Assembly: GCA_963995505.1 (NCBI GenBank)
Contig: OZ023185.1
Span: 13,465,691 to 13,529,690, forward strand
DNA length: 64,000 nt
Direction: 5' to 3'
Source: Hypericum androsaemum
Lineage: Eukaryota > Streptophyta > Magnoliopsida > Malpighiales > Hypericaceae
Shown here piece after piece: positions 55,691-64,000 of the stretch. Numbering within the stretch: the stretch's first letter is position 1; each line of letters opens with the position of its first letter. Made by a program: the position numbers and the translations under genes. Below the pieces are notes generated by a model. The model did no database searches, was not told the origin of the DNA, and saw only the letters and a list, made by a program, of their open reading frames with translations.

Positions 55691-58060
55691 ATGGGTGATG
55701 TGAGATCGCCCGTGGAGAAGTTCGATGGCGTCGATTATGGCTTCTGGAAGATGCAAGTAGAGGACTACTTGTATGGCAAAGATTTGCACTTGCCCCTTGA
55801 TGGGAAGAAGCCAGAGGACATGAAGGAAGAGGAGTGGAAGCTCCTAGATCGGAAAGCGATGAGCGTGGTGCGCTTGTCTTTGTCTAGGAACGTGGCCTTG
55901 CACACAGTAAAGTCAAAGACCACGAAGGAGATGTTGGAGACGTTGTCCGAGATGTACGAGAAGCCATCGGCGGCCAACAAGGTTCACTTGATGAGGAAGT
56001 TGTTCAACCTTCGGATGGCGGAGGGTACGATGGTGACCAAGCATCTTCACGAGTTCAATGCAACGATAGCCCAATTGAGCTCGGTTAAGATCGACTTCGA
56101 TGATGAGGTACAAGCCCTAATTTTACTAAGTTCTTTACCCGATAGTTGGAATGGCACGGTCACGGCAGTGAGTGCCTCGGCGGGGAAAGTAACGCTCAAG
56201 CTAGATGAGGTGAGGGATTTGATTATGAGTGAGGAGATTCGTAGAAAGGAATCCGGAGTAGCCTCGAGTTCAGCTTTGAGCATGGGTAACAGGGGAAGGT
56301 CTGAGAATAAGTGGAAGGGGAAGAAGGACCGGGGTAGGTCAAGATCTAAATCGAAGGGTGGTCCGAAGAAGGACAAGAGCTCGGTGCAATGTTGGAATTG
56401 TGAACAATATGGTCATTTCAGAGATCAATGCACGGCACCAAAGAAGGAAAAATCTGCAAATGCGACAACGGAAGATCACGGGGATGCGTTGATCTTGAGT
56501 GTGAGCAGTCCATTGGAGGAGTGGGTATTGGATTCGGGAGCATCATTTCATTCTTGTAGCGATGCAGGGATGATGGAGAAGTATGTCATAGGTGATTATG
56601 GCAAAGTCTATCTAGCGAATGATGACCCTTTAAAAATTGTGGGCATGGGAGATGTTCGGATCAATACTCCTAATGGATCTTTGTTGTTGTTGAAAGGGGT
56701 GAGGCATATTCCTGGGTTGAAGAGGAATTTGCTATCCGTGGGGCAACTAGATGATGAAGGTTACACAGTGACCTTTGGTTGCAAGACATGGAAAATTACC
56801 AAAGGAGCTAGGGTGGTGGCTCGAGGTTTGAAGGAGGGTACTTTGTATATGACGAAGAACACCAATGAGAGCATTAATGTTGCAGGTGCAACGGATGATG
56901 CAGATTTGTGGCATAGTCGCCTTGGCCACATGAGTGAGAAGGGAATGAGGGTGCTATGCTCGAAGGGGAAGCTTCCAGGCCTCAAGACAGTGGAAGTGGA
57001 ACTCTGTGAGGATTGTGTTTTCGGGAAGCAGAAGAGAGTGAGTTTTTCGAGAGCTGGCAGATCTCCAAAGGAGCAGAAGCTTGAGTTGGTCCACATCGAT
57101 TTGTGGGGACCAGCACCAGTGGCATCCTTGGGTGGTTCGTTGTATTACATGACCTTTATTGATGATTCTACAAGGAAGCTGTGGGTGTACTTCTTGAAAC
57201 ATAAGTCTGAAGCCTTTGATGCCTTCAAGAAGTGGAGAGCCCTTGTGGAAAATGAGACAGGTCTCAATGTGAAGTGTTTGAGATCTGACAATGGTGGAGA
57301 GTATGAGCTCCAAGAGTTCAAGGATTACTGTGCAGCAAATGGGATTCGCATGGAGAAGACAGTAGCTGGAACCCCCCAGCAAAATGGCATCGCAGAGAGG
57401 ATGAACAGAACAATCAATGAGAGAGCTAGGGCCATGCGACTGAAGTGTGGCTTACCAAAGATGTTTTGGGCGGATGCAGTGAACACCGCGGCTTTCTTGA
57501 TCAATAGAGGACCATCAACTCCTTTGGATAATGGGATACCGGAGGAGGCTTGGAGTGGGAAGGAGGTTGATCTTTCTTACCTTCGAGTATTTGGTTGTGT
57601 GTCATATGTTCATATTGATGCAGGTGATAGGAGCAAACTGGATGCTAAGTCCAAAAAGTGCACATTCATTGGATATGGTGGAGATAATTTTGGTTTCAGG
57701 TTTTGGGATGAGAAGAACCGCAAGGTTATCAGAAGCCGAGATGTCATATTCAATGAGAAGGTTTTGTACAAGGACAGGGGGAGTGTATCCGACGAGGTGG
57801 GTTCTAGCAGTGAGGTGATTGAGTTAGACATCTCGAACTCAGGTGGGAGCAAAAGGGCACAAGATGGCCAGGTGGCCGAGGAGGAAGCGGAACCAAGTTC
57901 TCCACCACCATTGGTTCCGGTAAGGAGGTCCACAAGACAACGTGGGTCTCCAGATAGGTATTCGCCAGCTAATTTCTATCTCCTATTAACTGATGGAGGA
58001 GAACCAGAAGATTTTGCAGAGGTTCAGAAGAGTGGACAAGTGGAAGCTTGCAATGGATGA
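55691..58060 (+). CDS. Copia gag-protease-integrase frame (5' part of the polyprotein)
   Basis: The likely start is the ATG at 55691 (MGDVRSPVEKFDG), though the frame is open from 55673. Counting from 55673, the gag core (UBN2 type) covers about residues 10-200. The zinc knuckle CWNCEQYGHFRDQC (about 239-252) keeps all CCHC ligands. The protease motif VLDSGASFHSC is near 285. Pre-integrase LWHSRLGHMSEKGM is near 412, and the integrase core has HIDLWGP, RSDNGGEY and QQNGIAERMNRT. The frame ends at 58060 in a stop caused by a one-base frame shift near 58030, just before the reverse transcriptase. Up to that point all catalytic motifs look sound. Confidence 0.93.
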   Translation: MGDVRSPVEKFDGVDYGFWKMQVEDYLYGKDLHLPLDGKKPEDMKEEEWKLLDRKAMSVVRLSLSRNVALHTVKSKTTKEMLETLSEMYEKPSAANKVHLMRKLFNLRMAEGTMVTKHLHEFNATIAQLSSVKIDFDDEVQALILLSSLPDSWNGTVTAVSASAGKVTLKLDEVRDLIMSEEIRRKESGVASSSALSMGNRGRSENKWKGKKDRGRSRSKSKGGPKKDKSSVQCWNCEQYGHFRDQCTAPKKEKSANATTEDHGDALILSVSSPLEEWVLDSGASFHSCSDAGMMEKYVIGDYGKVYLANDDPLKIVGMGDVRINTPNGSLLLLKGVRHIPGLKRNLLSVGQLDDEGYTVTFGCKTWKITKGARVVARGLKEGTLYMTKNTNESINVAGATDDADLWHSRLGHMSEKGMRVLCSKGKLPGLKTVEVELCEDCVFGKQKRVSFSRAGRSPKEQKLELVHIDLWGPAPVASLGGSLYYMTFIDDSTRKLWVYFLKHKSEAFDAFKKWRALVENETGLNVKCLRSDNGGEYELQEFKDYCAANGIRMEKTVAGTPQQNGIAERMNRTINERARAMRLKCGLPKMFWADAVNTAAFLINRGPSTPLDNGIPEEAWSGKEVDLSYLRVFGCVSYVHIDAGDRSKLDAKSKKCTFIGYGGDNFGFRFWDEKNRKVIRSRDVIFNEKVLYKDRGSVSDEVGSSSEVIELDISNSGGSKRAQDGQVAEEEAEPSSPPPLVPVRRSTRQRGSPDRYSPANFYLLLTDGGEPEDFAEVQKSGQVEACNG

Positions 58061-59546
58061 CGAGATGAAGTCATTGAGGAGTAACATGACTTGGGAACTA
58101 GTCCAACTCCCTAAAGGCAAGAAGGCACTGCAAAATAAGTGGGTATATAGAGTTAAGCAAGAGGCGGATGGCACCGAGCGTTACAAGGCAAGACTGGTTG
58201 TGAAGGGATTTCAACAGAAATATGGTATAGATTTTACTGATGTTTTCACTCCTGTTGTGAAGCTGACCACTATTCGTATGGTGTTGAGTATGGTAGCTTC
58301 AGAGAATCTGATGTTGGAGCAGATGGATGTGAAGACAGCATTTCTCCATGGTGATCTAGAGGAAGAGATCTACATGGTACAACCAGAGGGATACTTGTCA
58401 GATGGTAAAAGTGAGCTTGTGTGCAGGTTGAGGAAGAGCTTGTATGGCTTGAAGCAAGCTCCAAGGCAGTGGTACAAGAAGTTTGATGGGTTCATGCATG
58501 AGATTGAGTTCGTGCGCTGTGAGGCTGATCATTGCTGCTATTTCAAAAGATTTGACAATAGCTATATTATCCTTCTGCTTTATGTTGATGACATGTTGAT
58601 AGCAGGCGCCAGTGCTCGGGAGGTGAGCAAGGTGAAGAAGCAATTGTCTGAGAGGTTTGCCATGAAGGACTTGGGGGAGGCTAAGCAAATCCTTGGGATG
58701 AGGATTGAGAGGAATAAGGCTGATGGGAAGCTGTTTCTCTCACAGGCTGAGTACATTGAGAAGGTGTTGAAGAGGTTCAACATGCAAAAGACCAACCCCA
58801 AGTTGACTCCTTTAGGTGGGCACTTTATGTTGTCCAAGAAGGATTCGCCTAAGAGTAAGGCGGAGAAGGCTCAAATGGAGAAGACTCCTTATGCATCGGC
58901 AGTCGGAAGCTTGATGTATGCTATGATTTGCACAAGGCCAGACATAGCACATGCGGTAGGAGTAGTGAGCAGATTCATGAGCAATCCAGGTGAGCAGCAT
59001 TGGATCGCAGTGAAGTGGATCCTTGGTTACTTGAGAGGTACTACTAAGAAGGCCCTGTGCTTTGAGGGCAAAGATGTGAAGCTGACAGGCTATTGTGATG
59101 CAGACTTGGGGTCCAATGATCATGATGGCAAGAGGAGCACTAGTGGTTATGTGTTCACACTGGGAGGGACAGCGATATCTTGGGCTTCCAGGTTGCAAAA
59201 GGTTGTGGCTTTGTCAACCGCAGAAAGTGAGTATGTGGCTGTGACAGAAGCAAGCAAAGAGATGGTATGGTTGCAAAACTTCTTGGGAGAATTGGGCAAG
59301 GAGCAAAGTGAAAGTGTGCTCCACAGTGATAGCCAAAGTGCGATACACTTGGCTAAGAATCCCGCATTCCACTCAAGGACAAAGCACATTGAGTTGAAGT
59401 ATCACTACATTCGAAGTCTATTGGAGAGGAAGATCTTGCAACTTGAGAAGATTGACGGGAAAGTGAATCCCGCGGATATGTTGACTAAGGTGGTTACCTT
59501 AGAGAAGCTGAAGCTTAACATGGCTTCAGCGGGTCTAGTAAACTAG
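57993..59546 (+). CDS. Copia reverse transcriptase and RNase H frame (3' part of the polyprotein)
   Basis: This frame continues the polyprotein after the frame shift near 58030; the first part of the open frame (57993-58030) is out of the original frame. Motifs include NKWVYRVKQEADG, MDVKTAFLHGDLEEEIYM, the active site YVDDMLIAG (about 58577-58603) and [16 protein letters not shown]. The RNase H region has GYCDADLGSNDHDGKRSTSG, STAESEYVAVTEASKE and HSDSQSAIHLAKNP. It ends at TAG 59544-59546, about 90 bp before the 3' LTR. No further stops interrupt it. Confidence 0.93.
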   Translation: MEENQKILQRFRRVDKWKLAMDDEMKSLRSNMTWELVQLPKGKKALQNKWVYRVKQEADGTERYKARLVVKGFQQKYGIDFTDVFTPVVKLTTIRMVLSMVASENLMLEQMDVKTAFLHGDLEEEIYMVQPEGYLSDGKSELVCRLRKSLYGLKQAPRQWYKKFDGFMHEIEFVRCEADHCCYFKRFDNSYIILLLYVDDMLIAGASAREVSKVKKQLSERFAMKDLGEAKQILGMRIERNKADGKLFLSQAEYIEKVLKRFNMQKTNPKLTPLGGHFMLSKKDSPKSKAEKAQMEKTPYASAVGSLMYAMICTRPDIAHAVGVVSRFMSNPGEQHWIAVKWILGYLRGTTKKALCFEGKDVKLTGYCDADLGSNDHDGKRSTSGYVFTLGGTAISWASRLQKVVALSTAESEYVAVTEASKEMVWLQNFLGELGKEQSESVLHSDSQSAIHLAKNPAFHSRTKHIELKYHYIRSLLERKILQLEKIDGKVNPADMLTKVVTLEKLKLNMASAGLVN

Positions 59547-59638
59547 AGAAGAGACCCGGCGTACCAAGCAGTGAAGAGGAGAAGGAGGTCATCAAGTGAA
59601 TGGTGACAAGTGTTGAGGTCAGTCTCCAGGTGGGAGAT

Positions 59639-60101
59639 TGTTGGGTATGGAGACTTTGTACTATACGGAGTTACTGTTTACGCATTGAATATACGGAGTT
59701 ACTGTTCAACATGTGAACAGCGGCCAGAAATGTGATTTCTGGTGGACGATTTTGCCCCTACCGACACCAAATAGTCCTAGGCTGTGGGCACTATAAATAC
59801 TCACCTCTCAGTCACTATTCCTGCATCTTCTTCCTTGTGTAGAGAGAGAGAGAGAGACAGAGAGAGAAGAGGAGAGAGAAACACCATTGTTGAGCGAGTG
59901 AAGCTCTAGAGTGTAGATCGAGCTTGATATAGTGAAATCTCCTGGCTTGGTACGCCCCCGGACGTAGATCGGTTTAGATCGAACCGGGTGACCAAATTTT
60001 TGTGTCGTATTCTTGTGTGCGTGAGTTTCCTTTGTGTTTGTCATCGATCTCTAGCTCCGGTATTGTTCGTGTGGTGTTTGGGGCCCTCGTGTTTCCCAAC
60101 A
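59639..60101 (+). repeat. 3' LTR of the young Copia
   Basis: It is 463 bp and nearly identical to the 5' LTR, with one gap of about 14 bp and a few substitutions. Confidence 0.95.
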
Positions 60102-60106
60102 GCCTA

Positions 60107-60485
60107 GTGTTCTTCAGCTTCATATCTGGACTCGCCCTTGGTCTCCTTCCTTCCTCCAGGAAGCTAAGCAACTTAAAAAGGGCCCCTTCGATTCCCATTC
60201 CTCAGCTCAATAAATCGGACCTTGCCTCCCCTGACTTCGTGCTGTCCACAAGTTTCTCTCTCCAAAACTTTTTAAAGTTTTCGTGGCGAGGGCCAGCGTT
60301 GCCAAATCACGGGCTATTATCCCTGATGAACAAGATGTGGGTGAGCTGAGCTGCACACAAATGTTTTCTCTTCTACTTTCAAGAACCAAGTTGATAAGAA
60401 CAAAGCTATTGATCATACTCCCTGGTCCGTTTCAGACCAGCATCTGGTTCTGAAAGAGTTGAGATTCTTGCGTCCTTTGGACTAG
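60107..60485 (+). pseudogene. LINE ORF1 (DUF4283-type) fragment
   Basis: Near 60390-60480 the plus strand reads NQVDKNKAIDHTPWSVSDQH, then LVLKELRFLRPLD before a stop. This is closely similar to the DUF4283-type segment of the minus-strand LINE at 48774-49001. Upstream, KSRAIIPDEQDVGE fits the same ORF1 with frame shifts. It starts immediately at the Copia target duplication, so the Copia may have landed at or in a LINE remnant. Confidence 0.6.
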
Positions 60486-62338
60486 CGTGGATTTCACTCT
60501 CACTTACTTTTCGATGTTTCAAAGTAAGTGAGAACCTCATAAATATTCTAAATAACATTTCCAATGTACAAAATAGGGTAAGTTTCTTATTCATCCAAGT
60601 AATTTACTTTCGATACTTGAAAACATCCAACCGATAATTATAATAAAAAATCAATGTCTAAAATCACGTAATGCCATCAAACTAGCTCAAACTTTATATT
60701 CCTTGGTCCATTATTAGGTTACCCACATGTTTATAATCCATATAGAAATATTTTATGGTCAGAAGTATGCTTAAGGATCTATTTTACCAACCGAACCCAC
60801 ACCGAACACAAGGTAATCCCAATCACTTCTAACATTGACAAACAACCCATATAACTCAATATCATACAAAATCAAGTTCATATCTTCACCTACTTAATCA
60901 CTTCTAACATTGACAAACAACCCATATAACTCAATATCATACAAAACCAAGTTCATATCTTCACCTACTTAATGCTTCCATGTTTTATGAAAATTCTAAT
61001 TCCAAGCAGAAACACACTTACAGTCCAATCTTTCTCAACGTGTTTGCTAATCTTTCCTCTTGGTCTTTTCTTCTTTCTCTCTTTCCTTTCAATTTCTGCC
61101 TTGTTTTTATTTTTGTCCTTCTTAATACATATATTTCTGATCTTTTAAAGTGGCTGGAAGGTAAGTCACTTCTTCCTTCACTTATAACATGGTGTTGCCA
61201 AGTGAAAATATATGATTGGTTGCCTCCTCCATTGTCCAATAAAAACTCACCTTCATATGTTACTTATTTGACAAATCTCAAAATATTTAATTTGTAGATC
61301 TATGTCTTATCTTTTCATGCAATTTTTAATCATCTCATTTGGATTCCAAATGAATAAGTAATGATCAATTTATCACACCATATTTAGAACTGACTGATGT
61401 AGTATGAACAGATCCATTTCTTCCAACTATCATCGAAACTCTATTTGCATAGAAATGTTATTCTAAATCATATCCAATATCAATACGATTAAGTATACTT
61501 CATTAAAGTTAAAAATTTTAGACAAAAGAGTAGGATATTACGTTCTTCTAGAGATCATAAGTAATTACATTCTTGTGTTGCATTAGAACACATCACAAAC
61601 CCACTCTTAAAGCATCACAATAAACTGCATATTTTTTTGATCTTGAAGGTAGAACCAATACCAACATATGAGTCAACTAGTGGTTCAACTTATAAGCTAC
61701 ATCACTCTTAGTCAAAACATGTCTCAGAACTAATGCACTTTGCATCCAAAACTAAATTATAGAAAATTTGACAAATACTTAGTCCACATATCATAGTGAT
61801 TGATCGTCTCACTCCGTAGATGTAGGTCAGTTAACCACTTATATCACGTGTCCTCGTTATTCATATATCTCTCTTGTTATTGCTAAGAGAGTATTAAATC
61901 GCTTTGGTTATCCTAACAATAACCACCAGCACGGCCATCACATGAGAATCACTGACCATCTCGTTACACAAGGATGTGAGAATGTCCTGAAAATGAACTT
62001 TGAAAGACAGACCTGACCACATCGCACACTCAGAGAAACTCATGGCAATAAAAACGGCAATATAGTAGGCAAGTTAATTTTGAAAATGATCATGTATGTG
62101 TTTGGTTGTAGTTTATTACAAAACATGTAATTCGAATCATATTTCAAAATAAAAGTTTTAATAATTTATTTCTACTCGTAAGATTTAAAGATTAGAGAAT
62201 CAAACTTTAGTCATGTCTCGCTCCTATATGAATGGCAATGCCATTGGGCTCAAAGTAAAAATTCAACGATGGGCCTAAACGGAAGCCCAATTAAGATCAG
62301 ACCTGAACTTAATATAAGTTTAAGTTCGCTTTTTATAG
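60486..62338. other. AT-rich spacer, no gene seen
   Basis: It contains one tandem duplication (listed separately). Open frames here are short and without family resemblance. Confidence 0.4.
60821..60970. repeat. 75-bp tandem duplication
   Basis: aatcacttctaacattgaca...ttcacctactt occurs at 60821-60895 and 60896-60970 with a single visible difference (caaaatc versus caaaacc). Confidence 0.9.
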
Positions 62339-62726
62339 AAATTTGAAGGAAAAATTACTCTCAAGTTCTTCGGATTTATTTAAATATACTTAAAAGTTCT
62401 CTCTGTTTGTAAAATACACACCAACGCTCTTCGTGTTTGATTTTATTGTACTTTTGGGTCCCTAAATAAATTTTTTTCTTTTTTTCATTAAAATAAAGAA
62501 AATACCCTTAGAACAAAAAATAAAAAATATGCTTACATCATGTCCTCTTCTTCCTTCGTCGTCTCTTCAACACGAAACCGTAGAAAGCTCTAAGCTAAAT
62601 TTAGAAAAGAGAAAATAACAAAAAGAATCAATCATCCGAGGTGAAGGAGATCTTCCGGGCTTGTATCCTTCTTCATTAAATGCCAAAACCCGAGAAGGAG
62701 CAACCATGGTGGAAATTTCATTTCTC

Positions 62727-62840
62727 AAGAGCAAAACGCCACCGTTGGAGATGGCCCAGCTCCTCGTCATTTTGCACCACCCTCATCTTCTTGTACTCGA
62801 GGACGGCGGCGAGGTACTCGAGGATGCCGTTGGTCAGGGC
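62727..62840 (-). pseudogene. Captured histone H2A fragment with internal deletions
   Basis: On the minus strand the frame reads NGILEYLAAVLEYKKMRVV, then QNDEELG; after a frame shift it reads ISNGGVLL. These blocks are, in order, the H2A segments around YLAAVLEYL, KKTRI, RNDEEL and TI-NGGV. The stretches between them (the AEVLELAGNAARDN part and the PRHIQLA part) are missing. It is a piece of the histone fold with two deletions and a frame shift and cannot form a nucleosome subunit. Confidence 0.8.
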
Positions 62841-63066
62841 TGTTGTCCCTAATTTCAAATCGTCCCTAACTTCAAAAGTCTCAATTTTTGTTGCTTTTTA
62901 ATAAAAATGGTGCTTGAGATGTGGGTCTTAAAGAAACCTAGTCTGGGTGCCTCTAGAACCTCTTAGAGCTCTGGGAGAAGACGCTGTCTCCGACACGGTT
63001 TGCAAGAAAGGCAGAGTAAAGGGATTGGAGAGGGCGGGACGACGTCGTTTTGGTGGTGGAGAATGA

Positions 63067-63342
63067 GTGGAGAAGATAGAGCACACGATGGTGGCCATAA
63101 ACGGTGGAGTCCATAAGGAAGGGCCCAGAAATCATCCTCTTCCTCCACGGCTTCCCGGAGCTATGGTACTCGTCCTCTCCGCCCGCAGGTACCGCTGCAT
63201 TGCCCCTGACCTCTGTGGGTTCGGCGGCACCGACGCTCCGATGCCGGCAAGCCAGTACAACTCACTCAACGTGGTCGGGGACCTGGTGGGAATGCTGGAC
63301 GAGCTGGGGACCGAGAGGGTATTCTTGGTAGGCCACGACCAT
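63067..63342 (+). pseudogene. Captured epoxide hydrolase N-terminal fragment
   Basis: From MEKIEHTMVAINGGVHKEGP the frame matches the start of plant soluble epoxide hydrolases (alpha/beta hydrolase fold, hydrating epoxides). The oxyanion-hole block appears one frame over as EIILFLHGFPELWY. The original frame resumes with RYRCIAPDLCGFGGTDAP, YNSLNVVGDLVGMLDELG and VFLVGHD, the lead-in to the nucleophile elbow. Two frame shifts (near 63120 and 63180) and loss of everything after GHD remove the catalytic residues. The open frame 63067-63360 may still be transcribed. Confidence 0.85.
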
Positions 63343-63756
63343 CTTCTTCGTCGTTCTTGATCTTGGGGTTTTTTAATTTCTTGAGTTTTATTTTGTTCTT
63401 GGTTGTTTTTGAACTTGGATTTAGTTAGAAATTGGTTTAATTGAAAGTTTGTTTAGTTGGAAGCTGTTCTTCTTCTTTAGGTTATTAAATCGTTGAAGAA
63501 GAATGAAGAAATGATGATGTCACTGGCTAGGAGGAAGAAGAGGGGATGATGTCAGCAATTTTTCTATTTTGTGTTCTAAGGGTATTTTGGTCATTTTATT
63601 GACAAAATGAAAAAAGGAGTTGCTAACATGCGCCAGGGACCCGAAAGTATAATAAAATCAAACAAGAGGGACGTCGACATGTATTTTACAAACAGGAGAG
63701 ACTTTTAAGTATATTGAAGCTCTGAAAGACTTGAGAGTAATTTTTCCAAATTTGAA

Positions 63757-64000
63757 ACTCTCTCTGTACACGAACCTGTACTTATCCCTCGCCTAACCAA
63801 AATCCAAAAGCTTATACCAAAAAAATGCAAACGACCCTCAGATTTTTGGAGTTTGACGAAATCACTAGTAGGATTTTTTTTTTCAAAATCTTTCTTTTCG
63901 TCCTCCAAATTTTGTAAAATAGAACTCTCAGATGCATGGTTCCGATTCCAGATACTATTTCTGGCAAAATTAGACCTAGAAGGAGCAAAATGCCCGTTAG
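63757..64000. other. Possible start of another DNA element at the window edge
   Basis: The sequence from about 63827 (gcaaacgaccctcagattttt) to the end has the short repeated phrasing of MULE-type ends, with gaactctcagatgca and caaaatgcccgttag. The partner would lie outside the window, so this cannot be confirmed. Confidence 0.25.

Larger units (their letters stand above)
55169..60101 (+). mobile_element. Young, nearly intact Copia retrotransposon
   Basis: The 5' LTR (55169-55645, 477 bp) and 3' LTR (59639-60101, 463 bp) differ by only a handful of substitutions and one gap of about 14 bp near 55239. A perfect 5-bp duplication, GCCTA, flanks the element (55164-55168, 60102-60106). The primer-binding site TGGTATCAGAGCCCG begins at 55648, and the polypurine tract AGGTGGGAGAT abuts the 3' LTR. 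Gag-pol is continuous apart from one frame shift. The structure is complete, and its LTR similarity points to recent insertion compared with the other LTR elements here. Confidence 0.96.
62348..63747. mobile_element. Pack-MULE carrying two different host gene pieces
   Basis: The termini GGAAAAATTACTCTCAAGT (62348) and the inverse ending at 63747 pair over about 170-190 bp, including atatacttaaaagt and tttgattttattatactttt. A perfect 9-bp duplication, AAATTTGAA, flanks it (62339-62347, 63748-63756). The arms belong to the same broad family as the 14031 element (gtttgattttatt, then gggtccct). Inside are a histone H2A piece on the minus strand and an epoxide hydrolase piece on the plus strand, with GC content above the arms. 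No transposase is present. Confidence 0.92.

Noticed and set aside
62661..62901. Plus-strand frames over the H2A piece
   Set aside because: The minus-strand reading gives ordered H2A motifs; the plus-strand frames have none.
1..64000. tRNA, rRNA or CRISPR features
   Set aside because: No cloverleaf-like tRNA sequence, rRNA segment or short regular repeat-spacer array was noticed on reading; the only tRNA-related sequences are retrotransposon primer-binding sites.

Overview
This is nuclear DNA from a flowering plant. The evidence is spliced genes with GT-AG introns, plant-specific families (plastid AIR carboxylase, UDP-glucuronate 4-epimerase, an organelle-type RRM protein, an MBD8-like protein) and a dense mix of plant transposons. 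Exons are GC-rich and intergenic DNA is AT-rich, which is common in monocots, but the species cannot be named from the sequence.

Host genes are few. They are the last two exons of an unrecognised gene (1-820, +), an RRM RNA-binding protein with a likely organelle-targeting leader (7530-8929, +), a UDP-glucuronate 4-epimerase for pectin sugar supply (22218-23653, -), an MBD8-like gene with C2H2 fingers whose 3' end is cut by a retrotransposon (41837-44345, -), and a 15-exon phosphoribosylaminoimidazole carboxylase of purine synthesis (49830-53856, +). They share no pathway and are separated by transposons.

The most unusual content is a group of Mutator-like elements (MULEs), several of them Pack-MULEs that carry pieces of host genes. 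Four have terminal inverted repeats of about 170-290 bp flanked by 9-bp target duplications that can be read directly: 1249-2567, 4595-5858 (fructokinase first exon), 14031-21933 (later split by a retrotransposon array) and 62348-63747 (a histone H2A piece and an epoxide hydrolase piece). Related or similar elements lie at 10905-12105, 12501-13420 (UNC-13/DUF810-like piece) and 40302 (one end only). Other inverted-repeat elements lie at 3523-4170 and 5949-7013. One subfamily carries the bZIP-type palindrome TGACGTCA inside its terminal repeats.

LTR elements: a tandem array of an internally deleted Copia element (five 285-bp LTRs, four interiors, one outer 5-bp duplication) sits inside the 14031-21933 MULE. 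An old Copia lies at 24158-30263. A relic Copia (36818-41864) interrupts the MBD8-like gene and itself holds a Gypsy-like element (38341-40185). A young, nearly intact Copia lies at 55169-60101. There are also TRIM-like LTR relics, two LINE remnants plus a separate LINE ORF1 piece, and an internally deleted PIF/Harbinger element (31747-33682). No tRNA, rRNA or CRISPR array was seen.
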